Source: Rhodococcus sp. 14-1411-2a (GTDB taxonomy: Bacteria > Actinomycetota > Actinomycetes > Mycobacteriales > Mycobacteriaceae). From it: a stretch of 64,000 nucleotides of DNA. This document shows, in pieces, positions 7,220-17,306 of this stretch. The notes beneath the pieces are model-generated. The model ran no database searches, was not told where the DNA came from, and was given only the letters and a program-made list of their open reading frames with translations. The translations under genes were made by a program, and so were the position numbers. How positions within the stretch are numbered: the stretch's first letter is position 1; the number at the start of each line of letters is the position of its first letter. The stretch covers positions 186,001 to 250,000 of the forward strand of contig NZ_NPGA01000012.1 in assembly GCF_002259485.1 (NCBI RefSeq), in the 5' to 3' direction.

Positions 7220-8515
7220 TCATGTTCCGAACACCGCCGACTTCTGACGCTCGATGCTGCGGACCAATCCGTCGACGTCGTTCGGGTTGCCGATGAACTG
7301 TTGCAGGGCCGGGATCATGACGATCGACGCGAAATCGGGGCGAGTATCGCGGTCGAAGAACTGCGTGATCTCTCCGGCGTTCTGGACGAGGTTTGCCGAC
7401 TTACGCACCAGCGCAGGGAAATCCGACAGGTCGGCGTCGCGGTGGGCGGGGATGGCCTGCGGATCCTGCTTCGCGTAGGCGACGGCAGGTTCGGGGCCGG
7501 TGAGGAAGGTGAGCAGCTTCTCGGCACCGGGGCGATTGCGCGGATCGGCCCGCATCATGAAGCCGTCCATCGGGGCCTCGACCGCGGAACTGCCGATGGC
7601 GGAGTCGAGTTCGGGGAAGGGAAAGAAGTCGAGGTCGTCGCGGTCGGGCCCGGCGGGAAAGCTTTGTGCGACGAACATGCCGGCGACCAAGGACCCTACG
7701 CTCTTGTTGAGCAACGCCGTCTGAGCGTCGGCGATCTTTCGACCCAGCGGTTGTGGCTGATGGAACGGCAGAAGCTCACGCCACGTGTCGAATACGGTGC
7801 GGACTCGATTGTCGGTCCAGCTGACGTCACCGGCCAACAGGGTGCGGTGGAAGTCGACTCCGTTGAGGCGCAGGTTCAGGTAGTCGAACGTCCCCATCGG
7901 CGGCCAGCCGTCACGCGCACCGAAGCCGATCGGGGTGACGCCGTCGGCCTGCATCTGCTTGCTCAGGGTGACCCACTGGTCGTAGGTCCTGGGCGGTTCG
8001 TACCCGCGCTCGGCCCACAGGCTCGGGCGGTAGAACACGGCCCACGGGTAGTAGAAGAACGGAATCAGATACTGATTGCCGTCGGATCCGGTCGAGTTCT
8101 CCTTGAAGGAGTCGCTGTATCCGCCGCCGTTGCTCGCCCACACGCTCGAGACGTCCTCCACCAGACCCTTGTCTGCGAAGTACTTCATTCGATAGCCGCC
8201 CATCCAGGTGAACACGTCGTCGGGCGTGCCCTGGAGGTAGTTGTTGACGTTCTCCTGGAACGACGTCGAGTCGACGGTGTTGACGCGGATGTCGCCACCG
8301 GTCTGCTGCCGATACATGGCGACGACATCTTCGACGCCGACCTTGGAGTTCTTGTCCGACAGCCGTGAGCCGAGCGTGATCGTGTTGGGATCGAGACTGC
8401 TCGAGCACGACGACAGCACGCCACCTGCGGTGATCGCACCGGCGGCGACGAGCGCAGATCTGAGGAAATCGCGCCGGGACGGCTGCCAGGTACGCGGCCA
8501 CTCGTGTGGGTTCAT
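7220..8515 (-). CDS. Sugar ABC transporter solute-binding lipoprotein (Tat-exported)
   Basis: A 431-residue family 1 extracellular solute-binding protein. The N-terminus carries a twin-arginine motif Ser-Arg-Arg-Asp-Phe-Leu (13-18), a hydrophobic core and a lipobox Leu-Ser-Ser-Cys with Cys37, so it should leave folded by Tat and be lipid-anchored. It starts the leftward operon that continues with both permeases and the alpha-galactosidase. By context it captures a galactoside; the ligand is not readable from sequence. Confidence 0.92.
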   Translation of the reverse strand: MNPHEWPRTWQPSRRDFLRSALVAAGAITAGGVLSSCSSSLDPNTITLGSRLSDKNSKVGVEDVVAMYRQQTGGDIRVNTVDSTSFQENVNNYLQGTPDDVFTWMGGYRMKYFADKGLVEDVSSVWASNGGGYSDSFKENSTGSDGNQYLIPFFYYPWAVFYRPSLWAERGYEPPRTYDQWVTLSKQMQADGVTPIGFGARDGWPPMGTFDYLNLRLNGVDFHRTLLAGDVSWTDNRVRTVFDTWRELLPFHQPQPLGRKIADAQTALLNKSVGSLVAGMFVAQSFPAGPDRDDLDFFPFPELDSAIGSSAVEAPMDGFMMRADPRNRPGAEKLLTFLTGPEPAVAYAKQDPQAIPAHRDADLSDFPALVRKSANLVQNAGEITQFFDRDTRPDFASIVMIPALQQFIGNPNDVDGLVRSIERQKSAVFGT

Positions 8516-8720
8516 GAGAGTCCTTCGACGGAAAATATCGATAACGATCAGAAGTGAACATTCCGCTGTGCGTTCCGCGGTACTCGTCTGACCGTTCGGG
8601 GTGATGCAGGTTACAGAAACACGACGCCACGGCGTCTGTCAAGCTCTTCGAGGCCCGCTCACCAGCATCAGTAAGAAAATGTTCATTCATGTTGACATCT
8701 GAGGACGACTCGTTCATATT
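8516..8720. promoter_or_regulatory. Divergent promoter region of the galactoside locus with GTTCA half-sites
   Basis: This 205-base gap separates the two arms and should hold both promoters. TGAACATT at 8555-8562 is the exact reverse complement of AATGTTCA at 8678-8685. A further GTTCAT occurs at 8712-8717, just before the GH42 start. The repeated half-sites are good candidates for binding by the DeoR-family regulator encoded two genes inside the right arm. The region is locally AT-richer than its surroundings. Assignment to that regulator is inference. Confidence 0.5.
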
Positions 8721-10760
8721 GTGAGCATGGACACAGCGCGACGCAGCACCTGGCCGACCCAGGGAATCTCTTTCGGGGGCGACTACAACCCCGAGCAGTG
8801 GCCCGAGGACGTCTGGCGACGTGACGTCGAACTGATGCACGAGGCCGGTGTCGACTTCGTGACCGTCGGTGTGTTCTCCTGGGCTCGTCTGCAGCCGACC
8901 GCCACGACGTGGGACTTCGAGTGGCTCGATCGCGTCATGGATCTGATGCACCAGGACGACATTCGCGTGGACCTGGCCACGGCCACCGCGTCGCCGCCGC
9001 CGTGGTTGGCCACTGCGTACCCGCAGATGCGTCCGGTCGACGAGCGCGGCTACCGCTACGCCATCGGCAGCCGTCAGACGTGGAGCCCCAGTTCCGCTGT
9101 GTACCGCGAACATTCACTGGTACTGGTCGAGAAGATGGCCCATCGTTACGGCGAGCACCCCGCGCTCGCGATGTGGCACGTCTCCAACGAACTCGGTTGC
9201 CACAACGCCCTGTGCTACTCCGACGACAGCGCGCACGCGTTCCGGGAATGGCTCAGCGCCAAGTACATCGACCTCGAAACCCTCAACACCGCGTGGGGCA
9301 CCGACTTCTGGAGCCAGCGGTACAGCGACTGGGACGAGATCGTTCCCCCGTCGGTGAGCACCACGTTCGGTAATCCCACGCACCAACTCGACTGGCGCCG
9401 TTTCTGCTCCGACGCGCTCCTCGAGCAGTACCGCGCCGAGAAGGCGGTGCTGAACCGCATCACCCCTGGCGTGCCGGTCACCACCAACTTCATGGTGGGT
9501 ATGGGCCAGGGCCCCGCACTCGCCGGCAACATGGACTACGCGTCCTGGGCCCCCGAGCAGGACATCGTCTCCACCGATCACTACCTCGTCGGTCCCGAGA
9601 CCGGCGACGCCGCAGCGCATCACAAGCTTTCGTTCTCGGCTGACCTCACCCGCGGCGTCGCGGGGCGTCGACCCTGGTTGTTGATGGAACATTCCACCAG
9701 CGCCGTCAACTGGCAGCACATCAACCGCGCCAAGGTGCCCGGTGAGATGATGCGGAACTCGCTGGCGCACATGGCACGTGGAGCAGACGGCATCGCCTAC
9801 TTCCAGTTCCGCGCCTCCAAGGCCGGAGCGGAGAAATTCCACTCCGCATTGGTGCCGCACGCGGGCGAGGACTCCGCCCGGTGGCGTGAGGTCGTCGAAC
9901 TCGGTGCGGCACTGCGTCGCATGGCCCCGGTGGCAGGCAGCACCGTCGACGCTCGGGTCGCCGTGCTCTTCGACTGGGCCTCGCAGTGGGCGTGCGAACA
10001 AGAGGGCCATCCGTCGATGGCGATGCAGCCCATGGAGATTGCCCGCCGCGCCCATCACGGGTTCACCTCCGCAGGCGTGACCTGCGATGTCGTCCCGTCG
10101 TCGACGGACCTGAGCGACTACGACGTGATCGTGGTTCCGGCCCTGTACCTGTGCAGTGACGAGACCGCTGCGCGGATCGCCGACGCGGCCGAGGCGGGTG
10201 CGCAGGTGCTCGTCACTGCTTTCTCGGGAATCGCCGACGAGGACGACCACGTGCGACTCGGCGGCTACCCGGGAGCCTTCCGCGAGTTGCTCGGAGTCCG
10301 CGTCGAAGAGTTCTTCCCGCTCGCCGAGGGCGAGACCCTGCCCCTCGACGACGAGACCGTCGGTGAGATCTGGAGTGAATATCTCACCGCATCCGAGGAT
10401 GTCGACGTGCTGGCGCGCCACACCAGGGGCCATCTGCGCGGTGTGCCCGCGCTGACGAAGCGGGCCGTCGGCACCGGCGCTGCCTGGTATGCGGCCACCG
10501 TTCCCGACGCAGTCGGCTGGGCTGCACTGACCGACAAGCTCTGCGGTGCAGCCGGTATCGAGACTCGACGAGATCTGGGATCCGATGTGGAGATCGTGCG
10601 GCGCTCGGCGGGGGAGCAGTCCTGGCTGTTCGTGCTCAACCACGGAAGCGACAAGGTGAGTGTGCCGGCCACCGGTACCGATCTGGTCAGCGGCGCACAC
10701 GTCGACGGCGAGCTGATCGTGGCTGCCGGCGGTAGTGCAGTGATTGCCGAGAACAGCTGA
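8721..10760 (+). CDS. Beta-galactosidase, GH42 family
   Basis: A 679-residue cytosolic glycoside hydrolase if started at GTG 8721; an ATG at 8727 is equally possible and neither has a clear ribosome binding site. The TIM barrel begins with Phe-Gly-Gly-Asp-Tyr-Asn-Pro-Glu-Gln-Trp (18-27). The acid/base is Glu157 in Val-Ser-Asn-Glu-Leu-Gly and the nucleophile is Glu323 in Leu-Met-Glu-His. The A-type trimerisation domain and a small C-terminal beta domain follow, giving the full family length. It should release galactose from beta-galactosides. Its TGA overlaps the DeoR-type regulator ATG by one base. Confidence 0.93.
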   Translation: MSMDTARRSTWPTQGISFGGDYNPEQWPEDVWRRDVELMHEAGVDFVTVGVFSWARLQPTATTWDFEWLDRVMDLMHQDDIRVDLATATASPPPWLATAYPQMRPVDERGYRYAIGSRQTWSPSSAVYREHSLVLVEKMAHRYGEHPALAMWHVSNELGCHNALCYSDDSAHAFREWLSAKYIDLETLNTAWGTDFWSQRYSDWDEIVPPSVSTTFGNPTHQLDWRRFCSDALLEQYRAEKAVLNRITPGVPVTTNFMVGMGQGPALAGNMDYASWAPEQDIVSTDHYLVGPETGDAAAHHKLSFSADLTRGVAGRRPWLLMEHSTSAVNWQHINRAKVPGEMMRNSLAHMARGADGIAYFQFRASKAGAEKFHSALVPHAGEDSARWREVVELGAALRRMAPVAGSTVDARVAVLFDWASQWACEQEGHPSMAMQPMEIARRAHHGFTSAGVTCDVVPSSTDLSDYDVIVVPALYLCSDETAARIADAAEAGAQVLVTAFSGIADEDDHVRLGGYPGAFRELLGVRVEEFFPLAEGETLPLDDETVGEIWSEYLTASEDVDVLARHTRGHLRGVPALTKRAVGTGAAWYAATVPDAVGWAALTDKLCGAAGIETRRDLGSDVEIVRRSAGEQSWLFVLNHGSDKVSVPATGTDLVSGAHVDGELIVAAGGSAVIAENS

Positions 10761-11575
10761 TGCTCGCCCATCAGCGTCAGCAGAAGATCCTCGACCAGGT
10801 GACGGCGCAGGGTGCGGTCAAGGTCGCCGATCTGGGAACTGCACTGTCGGTGTCGGACATGACCATTCGACGCGACATCAACGAACTGGTGGCTCGCGGT
10901 CTGGTCGAGCGGGTGCACGGCGGTGTCACGCTGCCACGATCGGCGAGCGTGTTCGAGCCGGGCTTCTCCGCGAAGTCCGAACTGGATCGAGATGCCAAGG
11001 CGGACATAGCCAAGGCCGCAGCTCGGTTCGTGCGACCGGGGACCTCCATCGGCATCTCCGGCGGTACCACGACTCACGCGCTCGCTCAGGAACTACTCGA
11101 CATCCCGGACATCACCGTCGTCACCAATTCGCTTCCCGTCGCCGAGGTCTTCCACACCGGTGGCCGAACGGATCAGACCGTCCTGCTCACCGGCGGACAA
11201 CGCACGCCCTCCTATGCGCTGGTCGGACCACTCACCGTCAGCGCGTTGCAGAGCATCCACCTGGACATGCTGTTCCTCGGAACGCACGGAGTGGACATCG
11301 AATCAGGGCTCACCTGCCCCAATCTGATGGAAGCACAGACCAATCAGGCGCTGGTGGCATCGTCCCGACGCGTCATCGTGCTGGCCGACCACACCAAATG
11401 GGGCGTCCGCGCGCTCGCCAACACCATCCCGCTCTCCCGCGTCGACGTGTTCGTCACCGATGCCGGGCTCGACCCCGGCGTGCAGGACGCGTTGTCCGAG
11501 GTGGTCGACGACGTGGTGATCGCCGGAGGACCCGTCGACACGAACGAGGAACGAGTACTCGATGACCGCGCATGA
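10760..11575 (+). CDS. DeoR-family transcriptional regulator of the galactoside locus
   Basis: A 271-residue repressor-type protein. The N-terminal winged helix-turn-helix spans about residues 5-58, including Ser-Asp-Met-Thr-Ile-Arg-Arg-Asp (recognition helix) and Arg-Val-His-Gly-Gly. The rest is the DeoR C-terminal sensor domain related to sugar-phosphate isomerases, with the Gly-Ile-Ser-Gly-Gly-Thr-Thr-Thr loop. Family members usually sense a phosphorylated sugar intermediate, which here could be galactose 1-phosphate or a related metabolite (inference). It lies inside the right-arm operon and overlaps galT by 14 bases. Confidence 0.9.
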   Translation: MLAHQRQQKILDQVTAQGAVKVADLGTALSVSDMTIRRDINELVARGLVERVHGGVTLPRSASVFEPGFSAKSELDRDAKADIAKAAARFVRPGTSIGISGGTTTHALAQELLDIPDITVVTNSLPVAEVFHTGGRTDQTVLLTGGQRTPSYALVGPLTVSALQSIHLDMLFLGTHGVDIESGLTCPNLMEAQTNQALVASSRRVIVLADHTKWGVRALANTIPLSRVDVFVTDAGLDPGVQDALSEVVDDVVIAGGPVDTNEERVLDDRA

Positions 11576-12707
11576 CGCCACGACGCACGCACTGCGCAAG
11601 ACGTCGACCACTCTGGCCGACGGCCGCGAGCTGATCTACTACGACGACACCGAGCCCTACGTCTCCGGCGGAGCCACCCGAGACTTGGTCGATACCCGCG
11701 CTCTCTCACCGTCGATGTCGCAGTCGCAGATGCGATTCGACGTCCTCACAGGCGAATGGATCGTCATCGCGGCGCAGCGAATGGACCGCACGTTCCTGCC
11801 CCCGGCCGACGCGTCGCCGTTGGCACCGAGCCGCCCCGACAGGCCGGCGACAGAGATTCCAGCTGCGGACTACGACGTGGTGGTGTTCGAGAACCGGTTC
11901 CCATCACTGTCCGAAACTGCTGCACAACAGACGCTTCCGAGCGAGGTGGACGGCGAGGCGCTGTGGCCGCTCGCGCCAGGCACCGGACGCTGCGAGGTGA
12001 TCTGTTTCGCCAGTGATCCCGACGCCTCCTTCGTGTCGTTGGAGCTCTCTCGCGTCCGCACCATCATCGACGTCTGGGCCGACCGTACGGCTGCCCTCTC
12101 GGCTGTCCCCGGTGTGCAGCAGGTCTTCTGCTTCGAGAACCGCGGAAAGGAAATCGGCGTCACGCTGACGCACCCGCACGGTCAGATCTACGCCTACCCC
12201 TATCTCCCGCCCCGCACCGACGCGATGATGCGACAGTCGCGCACACACTTCGAGCGCACCGGTCGAGTCCTGCTCGCCGATGTACTCGCGGCCGAGCTGC
12301 GTTCGGGTCGACGCATCGTCGTCGACGCCGAACACTGGGTCGCGTACGTCCCGGCGGCGTCGCGCTGGCCCGTCGAGGTACATCTCGCTCCTCGTCGTGA
12401 CGTGGCGGACCTGGCCGAGTTGAACGGTGCCGAGCGGGACGAATTGGCCGGGGTCTATCGCGATCTGCTGCGCGGCGTCGATGCATTCTTCGAAGGCGTC
12501 GACGAAGTGCCGTACATCTCGGCGTGGCATCAGGCCCCCGTCGGAGCCGATCGCGAGCTGGGACGTCTGCATCTGCAACTGTTTTCGATGATGCGCTCAC
12601 CGGGCAGGATGAAGTTTCTGGCCGGGTCGGAATCGGCGATGGGCGCGTGGGTCAACGACACCACGCCCGAGCGGATCGCCGATCGCCTGCGCGAGGTGCT
12701 GGCATGA
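11562..12707 (+). CDS. galT: Galactose-1-phosphate uridylyltransferase
   Basis: A 381-residue HIT-superfamily enzyme of the Leloir pathway. It exchanges galactose 1-phosphate with UDP-glucose to give UDP-galactose and glucose 1-phosphate. The active site His-Pro-His-Gly-Gln is at 204-208, with His206 as the uridylylated residue. Conserved Phe-Glu-Asn-Arg-Gly-Lys lies just before it, and a Trp-His-Gln-Ala-Pro segment lies near the C-terminus. It sits between the regulator and galK with short overlaps on both sides. Confidence 0.94.
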   Translation: MTAHDATTHALRKTSTTLADGRELIYYDDTEPYVSGGATRDLVDTRALSPSMSQSQMRFDVLTGEWIVIAAQRMDRTFLPPADASPLAPSRPDRPATEIPAADYDVVVFENRFPSLSETAAQQTLPSEVDGEALWPLAPGTGRCEVICFASDPDASFVSLELSRVRTIIDVWADRTAALSAVPGVQQVFCFENRGKEIGVTLTHPHGQIYAYPYLPPRTDAMMRQSRTHFERTGRVLLADVLAAELRSGRRIVVDAEHWVAYVPAASRWPVEVHLAPRRDVADLAELNGAERDELAGVYRDLLRGVDAFFEGVDEVPYISAWHQAPVGADRELGRLHLQLFSMMRSPGRMKFLAGSESAMGAWVNDTTPERIADRLREVLA

Positions 12708-13870
12708 ATTGGCTCGAGGTGGTGCCCGAGGAGGATCTCGCCGACGCAGCAGCGGCGTTGTTCCGCAGTGCATTCGGCGGCGAACCCGACGGCGTCTGGA
12801 TCGCTCCCGGACGCGTCAATCTCATCGGTGAGCACATCGATTACGCAGGCGGACTCGTGTTGCCGTTCGCGCTGCCGTACGCAACCGCAGTCGCTGTCCG
12901 GCGCCGCGAGGACACTGTGATGCGCGCCGTATCGACACATACCGACGAGTCGTGGACGGGTGAGCTCGCGGAGATCGGTCCGGGCACGCCGTCGGGTTGG
13001 GCCGCGTACGTGGCAGGTGTGTCCTGGGCACTGCAGGTTCACGGCGTCGGCGGAGTCGATGTGGCCGTGCACTCCTCGGTACCGGTGGGCTCGGGGTTGT
13101 CGAGCTCGGCGGCCCTCGAATGCTCGTTCGCGCTGGCGCTCGACGACCTCTTCGATGTGCAGGTCGATCGGAAAGTGTTGATCGACGCCAGTATTCGGGC
13201 CGAGAACGAGATCGCCGGTGCGTCGACCGGAGGCATGGATCAGAACATCGCGATGTCGGCCCAGTCGGGACATGCGCTGCTACTCGACTGTCTCGACGGT
13301 TCGACGCGTCAGATACCCCTCGATCTCGCCGCGTCGGGAACTCGGTTGCTGGTGATCGACACCAATGCGCCGCATCGGTTGGTCGACGGTCAGTACGGAG
13401 AACGCCGGAAGGCGCTGGATACCGCGTACGCCGAATTGGGGGTGACGACGCTGCGCGGTCTCGATCTCGACAAGGCGGTGTCGGGACTCGTCGACGACAC
13501 CCTGATCGCGCGAGTTCGCCACGTCATCAGTGAAATTCGCCGAGTGGAGGAGGCCGCCGAACTGCTCGACCGCGGCGCCGCAGGAGCCGAACTCGGTGAG
13601 TTGATGACGGCCTCGCACGCGTCCTTGCGAGACGACTACGAGGTCAGCTCACCGGAGCTGGACAGTGCGGTCGATGCGGCGCTGCGCGCGGGTGCATATG
13701 GGGCCCGGATGACCGGCGGGGGATTCGGCGGCTCTGCCATTGCGCTGGTTCCCTCGGAGTTGGTCCAGGCTGTTGCGGACGAGATCGCCACCGGTGCAGC
13801 ACGATCCGAACTGCCGGAACCCACTTTTCTGACCGCCGAGCCCTCCGGCTCCGCGCATCGATTCTTCTAA
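12704..13870 (+). CDS. galK: Galactokinase
   Basis: A 388-residue GHMP kinase that phosphorylates galactose at C1. The start ATG 12704 overlaps the galT stop as ATGA; longer in-frame versions run into galT. The galactokinase signature Gly-Arg-Val-Asn-Leu-Ile-Gly-Glu-His-Ile-Asp-Tyr lies at 36-47. The nucleotide loop Pro-Val-Gly-Ser-Gly-Leu-Ser-Ser-Ser-Ala and a C-terminal Gly-Gly-Gly-Phe-Gly-Gly motif are present. No galE is in the window, so the epimerase step must be encoded elsewhere. Confidence 0.95.
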   Translation: MNWLEVVPEEDLADAAAALFRSAFGGEPDGVWIAPGRVNLIGEHIDYAGGLVLPFALPYATAVAVRRREDTVMRAVSTHTDESWTGELAEIGPGTPSGWAAYVAGVSWALQVHGVGGVDVAVHSSVPVGSGLSSSAALECSFALALDDLFDVQVDRKVLIDASIRAENEIAGASTGGMDQNIAMSAQSGHALLLDCLDGSTRQIPLDLAASGTRLLVIDTNAPHRLVDGQYGERRKALDTAYAELGVTTLRGLDLDKAVSGLVDDTLIARVRHVISEIRRVEEAAELLDRGAAGAELGELMTASHASLRDDYEVSSPELDSAVDAALRAGAYGARMTGGGFGGSAIALVPSELVQAVADEIATGAARSELPEPTFLTAEPSGSAHRFF

Positions 13871-13891
13871 CCTCGACAAAGGAGTACTCCC

Positions 13892-14983
<1,092 letters not shown>

Positions 14984-15084
14984 GGCCACCTCTCGCTTCT
15001 CAACGGCTGTTGCGTTAGTCTCCTCGGCGGGGTGAGTCCGATCTGCACCAATTGCGGATCCACTATTTTTCCGGGGGATACGAA

Positions 15085-16209
15085 GTGTCGAAGAAGTGGT
15101 TGCGCGGCGTCGTGGTGTCTGCAGTGGCGGTCGCGTTGTATCCGATCGCTACGGTCTCGGCCGATCCTGCGCCGAGTCCGGCACCAGCGACCATCATGGG
15201 GTCCATCGACAACGGGCCGGGTCACTTCAGCGTTTTCCGTACCGTCGACAGCGGCCAGCGTCCGACCGCGGAGGACAACGCGGCGTGCAACGATTACTTC
15301 GGCTCCCCGCGTTCGTCGACCGTTGTCGAACGCCTCGACGCGCGGATGTACACCTTCACCAACGACCCGTCGACGGGCTTCTTGCAGAACCCCACGGCTC
15401 AGAACGTCGGACCGATCTACGTGTGCGCCGGGCCGACCGTCGACGGCCAGGCCTTCCTCGACCAGTGGGGCGCACTGACAGCCCCCGGACTGGGCGAGTT
15501 GTCGATGTACGGGCCGTGCGGGATCGAGTTCATGATCGGGTTGCCCGGCCGCGCGGCCGTCGATTGTGTTCTGCGAGTGAACCCCAACGATTCCGGGGTC
15601 ATCGACGGTGTCGCGACCAGCAACTCGATCGCCAATCCGCTTCGCCTGCCGGACGGACGCACCGGCTCGCTGTGGACGCTCTACACACTCGGTGAAGGCA
15701 CCGCTCCCGTGCCGGAACCCGTTGCGGGAACCCCGCAACCGACGGGTTCGGTGAAGTACAGCGTCGGGCGCGAGGTGAACTCGGTCTCGACCGGAAGCAC
15801 TCCCGCATGCCCGGGTGGAGTGCGCACGACGGAGATTCACGCGGTGTCGGTGGACGCCGCCACCGGCGCGGCATCGACCGAGCCCTCCGCGGACGTCGCA
15901 GCCACAGCATCGATCTGCTACCAGAATCCGTCGTCTCCGGATTTCGGCGCGTCGTTGAGCATCACGAGCTACGGTGTCACGCCTGCGCTCACGGCCACGT
16001 CCACCGGACAGTGCCGTCGTATCGATCTGCCGATCGAGCCGGGCACCGTGCAGCAGTCCTGCGGCTTCACCTTGCCGCCGCAGCCTGCTCTCGGCCTGAC
16101 CGGCGGCCAGGTGACACTCAACGGTCTGGTTCCGACGAACGATGCTGCAGGATCGGCAAACTCGGCCATCTGGACCACCTCGTTCCTCGGTTCCATCACC
16201 CCTCGATGA
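15085..16209 (+). CDS. Secreted protein of unknown function
   Basis: A 374-residue protein started at GTG 15085, which has a GGGGG element 7 bases upstream; an in-frame ATG 33 bases earlier lacks one. A Sec-type signal peptide covers about residues 1-28, with Lys-Lys, a hydrophobic core and cleavage near Val-Ser-Ala-Asp. The mature part is Pro/Ala/Thr-rich at first, then has spaced cysteines that could form disulfides. I do not recognise a domain. It follows the galactoside operon after 101 bases but has its own ribosome binding site and need not be related to it. Confidence 0.75.
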   Translation: MSKKWLRGVVVSAVAVALYPIATVSADPAPSPAPATIMGSIDNGPGHFSVFRTVDSGQRPTAEDNAACNDYFGSPRSSTVVERLDARMYTFTNDPSTGFLQNPTAQNVGPIYVCAGPTVDGQAFLDQWGALTAPGLGELSMYGPCGIEFMIGLPGRAAVDCVLRVNPNDSGVIDGVATSNSIANPLRLPDGRTGSLWTLYTLGEGTAPVPEPVAGTPQPTGSVKYSVGREVNSVSTGSTPACPGGVRTTEIHAVSVDAATGAASTEPSADVAATASICYQNPSSPDFGASLSITSYGVTPALTATSTGQCRRIDLPIEPGTVQQSCGFTLPPQPALGLTGGQVTLNGLVPTNDAAGSANSAIWTTSFLGSITPR

Positions 16210-16257
16210 ACAGACGGGGGATCGGGGTGCGCGTCGATCCGGTGTTACCGTCGGCTG

Positions 16258-16455
16258 GTGCACCTCGTCGTTCCCTCCGATGACTTCGCCGCCGCCTGGC
16301 GGGAGGCTCATGCCGAGTGGGGGCGAGCGGGTCGCCTGTCCGGTGTCGGCGGTTCGCTTCTCGATTTCCGTGCCCTGAAGAATCGGGTGCAGCTGACCGC
16401 GCTCACCGCGGTCCAGTGCACCCGATTTTGCTCTCTTGACCCTCACACTGTGTGA
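16258..16455 (+). pseudogene. Possible remnant of a GNAT-like gene N-terminus
   Basis: A GTG-started 65-codon frame. Its first 23 codons contain Trp-Arg-Glu-Ala-His-Ala-Glu-Trp-Gly, which resembles the start of actinobacterial GNAT acetyltransferases as I recall them. After about 30 codons the frame becomes nondescript and its 3' half consists of the long inverted repeat at 16381-16427. No acetyl-CoA-binding region follows. It may be a decayed fragment or a chance frame; a functional product is unlikely. Confidence 0.25.
16381..16427. terminator. Long hairpin with flanking T run
   Basis: AATCGGGTGCA (16381-16391) is exactly complementary to 16417-16427. Inside it, ACCGC pairs with GCGGT around a 7-base loop. 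The 3' arm runs into TTTT and the 5' arm is preceded by GAAG. It sits between the secreted-protein gene and the MerR promoter, so it probably insulates them. Confidence 0.6.
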
Positions 16456-16456
16456 G
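16436..16456 (+). promoter_or_regulatory. MerR-type promoter/operator before the 16476 regulator
   Basis: TTGACC at 16436-16441 matches a -35 element. It is followed directly by the perfect palindrome CTCACAC-T-GTGTGAG (16442-16456). MerR-family activators bind such palindromes between the -35 and -10 elements, so autoregulation is likely. The regulator ATG is 20 bases downstream. Confidence 0.6.
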
Positions 16457-16475
16457 ACGAGAACCTCGGAGGGTC

Positions 16476-17306
16476 ATGTTCAGCATTGGAGAGTTCGCAT
16501 CGATCGGCCGGGTGTCGGTTCGCATGCTTCGGCATTACGACGAGATCGGGCTGTTGACGCCGGCACGGGTGGATCCGTTCACGGGCTATCGCTCGTACGA
16601 CGGTTCACAGTTCGAGGTTCTGGGACGCATTCTCATGTTCAAGGACCTCGGGTTCAGGCTCGACGAGGTGACGCAGATCGTGCACGGTCAGGTCAGCGTC
16701 GACCGGCTACGTGAGATGCTCGCCGCCAAGCGTGATGATGTCGCTCGTCGACTCGATCTCGACGCCGCTCGCCTGCGTCGCATCGATGCGCGGCTCTCCC
16801 ACACCGAAGGGATTTCGATGATCATCGTGGACACCAAATCATTGCCGCCCACCCGTATCGCTTTCGTCACCGACACTGCCGCCGGGTTCGGGCCCCAGAA
16901 CATCGGCCCGGTAATCGGCCCGATGTACGCCCGACTCGCGCAGACCCTCGCCGGACACGGGGCGACGTTCGGGCCGTCCTCCATTGCGATGTACGAGGCC
17001 GTCGACGACGGGGACGGCACCGGCATCACCGTGCATGCCGCATTCGAGGTGGGGCCGGAAGTGACAGCGGCCGAGGGCTACGAGGTTCGCGAGCTTCCGC
17101 CCGTCGAGCTCGCGGTCACCACCGTCCACCACGGTTCGATGGCCACGATCGGTGAGACCTGGGAGCAGTTCACGGCGTGGATCGAGGCCAACGGCTACGA
17201 GCTCTCCGGGATCTGCCGCGAGTTCTATCTGGTATCGGAGCCCCAGCCACAGGAGAACTGGGTGACCGAATTGCAGCAGCCGGTGATCCGGCGTCAGGAC
17301 GCCTGA
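16476..17306 (+). CDS. MerR-family regulator with GyrI-like effector domain
   Basis: About 276 residues from ATG 16476, which follows GGAGG; a longer frame from 16452 would enter the operator. The N-terminal MerR winged helix-turn-helix begins Phe-Ser-Ile-Gly-Glu-Phe and includes Val-Arg-Met-Leu-Arg-His-Tyr-Asp-Glu-Ile-Gly-Leu-Leu. A helical linker to about residue 115 is followed by a C-terminal GyrI-like/AraC effector-binding domain. This is the BmrR/TipA-like arrangement used to sense small hydrophobic molecules. It is transcribed alone and converges on the small gene at 17294, overlapping it by 13 bases. Target genes other than itself are not evident. Confidence 0.88.
   Translation: MFSIGEFASIGRVSVRMLRHYDEIGLLTPARVDPFTGYRSYDGSQFEVLGRILMFKDLGFRLDEVTQIVHGQVSVDRLREMLAAKRDDVARRLDLDAARLRRIDARLSHTEGISMIIVDTKSLPPTRIAFVTDTAAGFGPQNIGPVIGPMYARLAQTLAGHGATFGPSSIAMYEAVDDGDGTGITVHAAFEVGPEVTAAEGYEVRELPPVELAVTTVHHGSMATIGETWEQFTAWIEANGYELSGICREFYLVSEPQPQENWVTELQQPVIRRQDA

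Noticed and set aside
9114..10700. 528-codon minus-strand frame opposite GH42
   Set aside because: Shadow of the beta-galactosidase codons; no domain pattern and no ribosome binding site.
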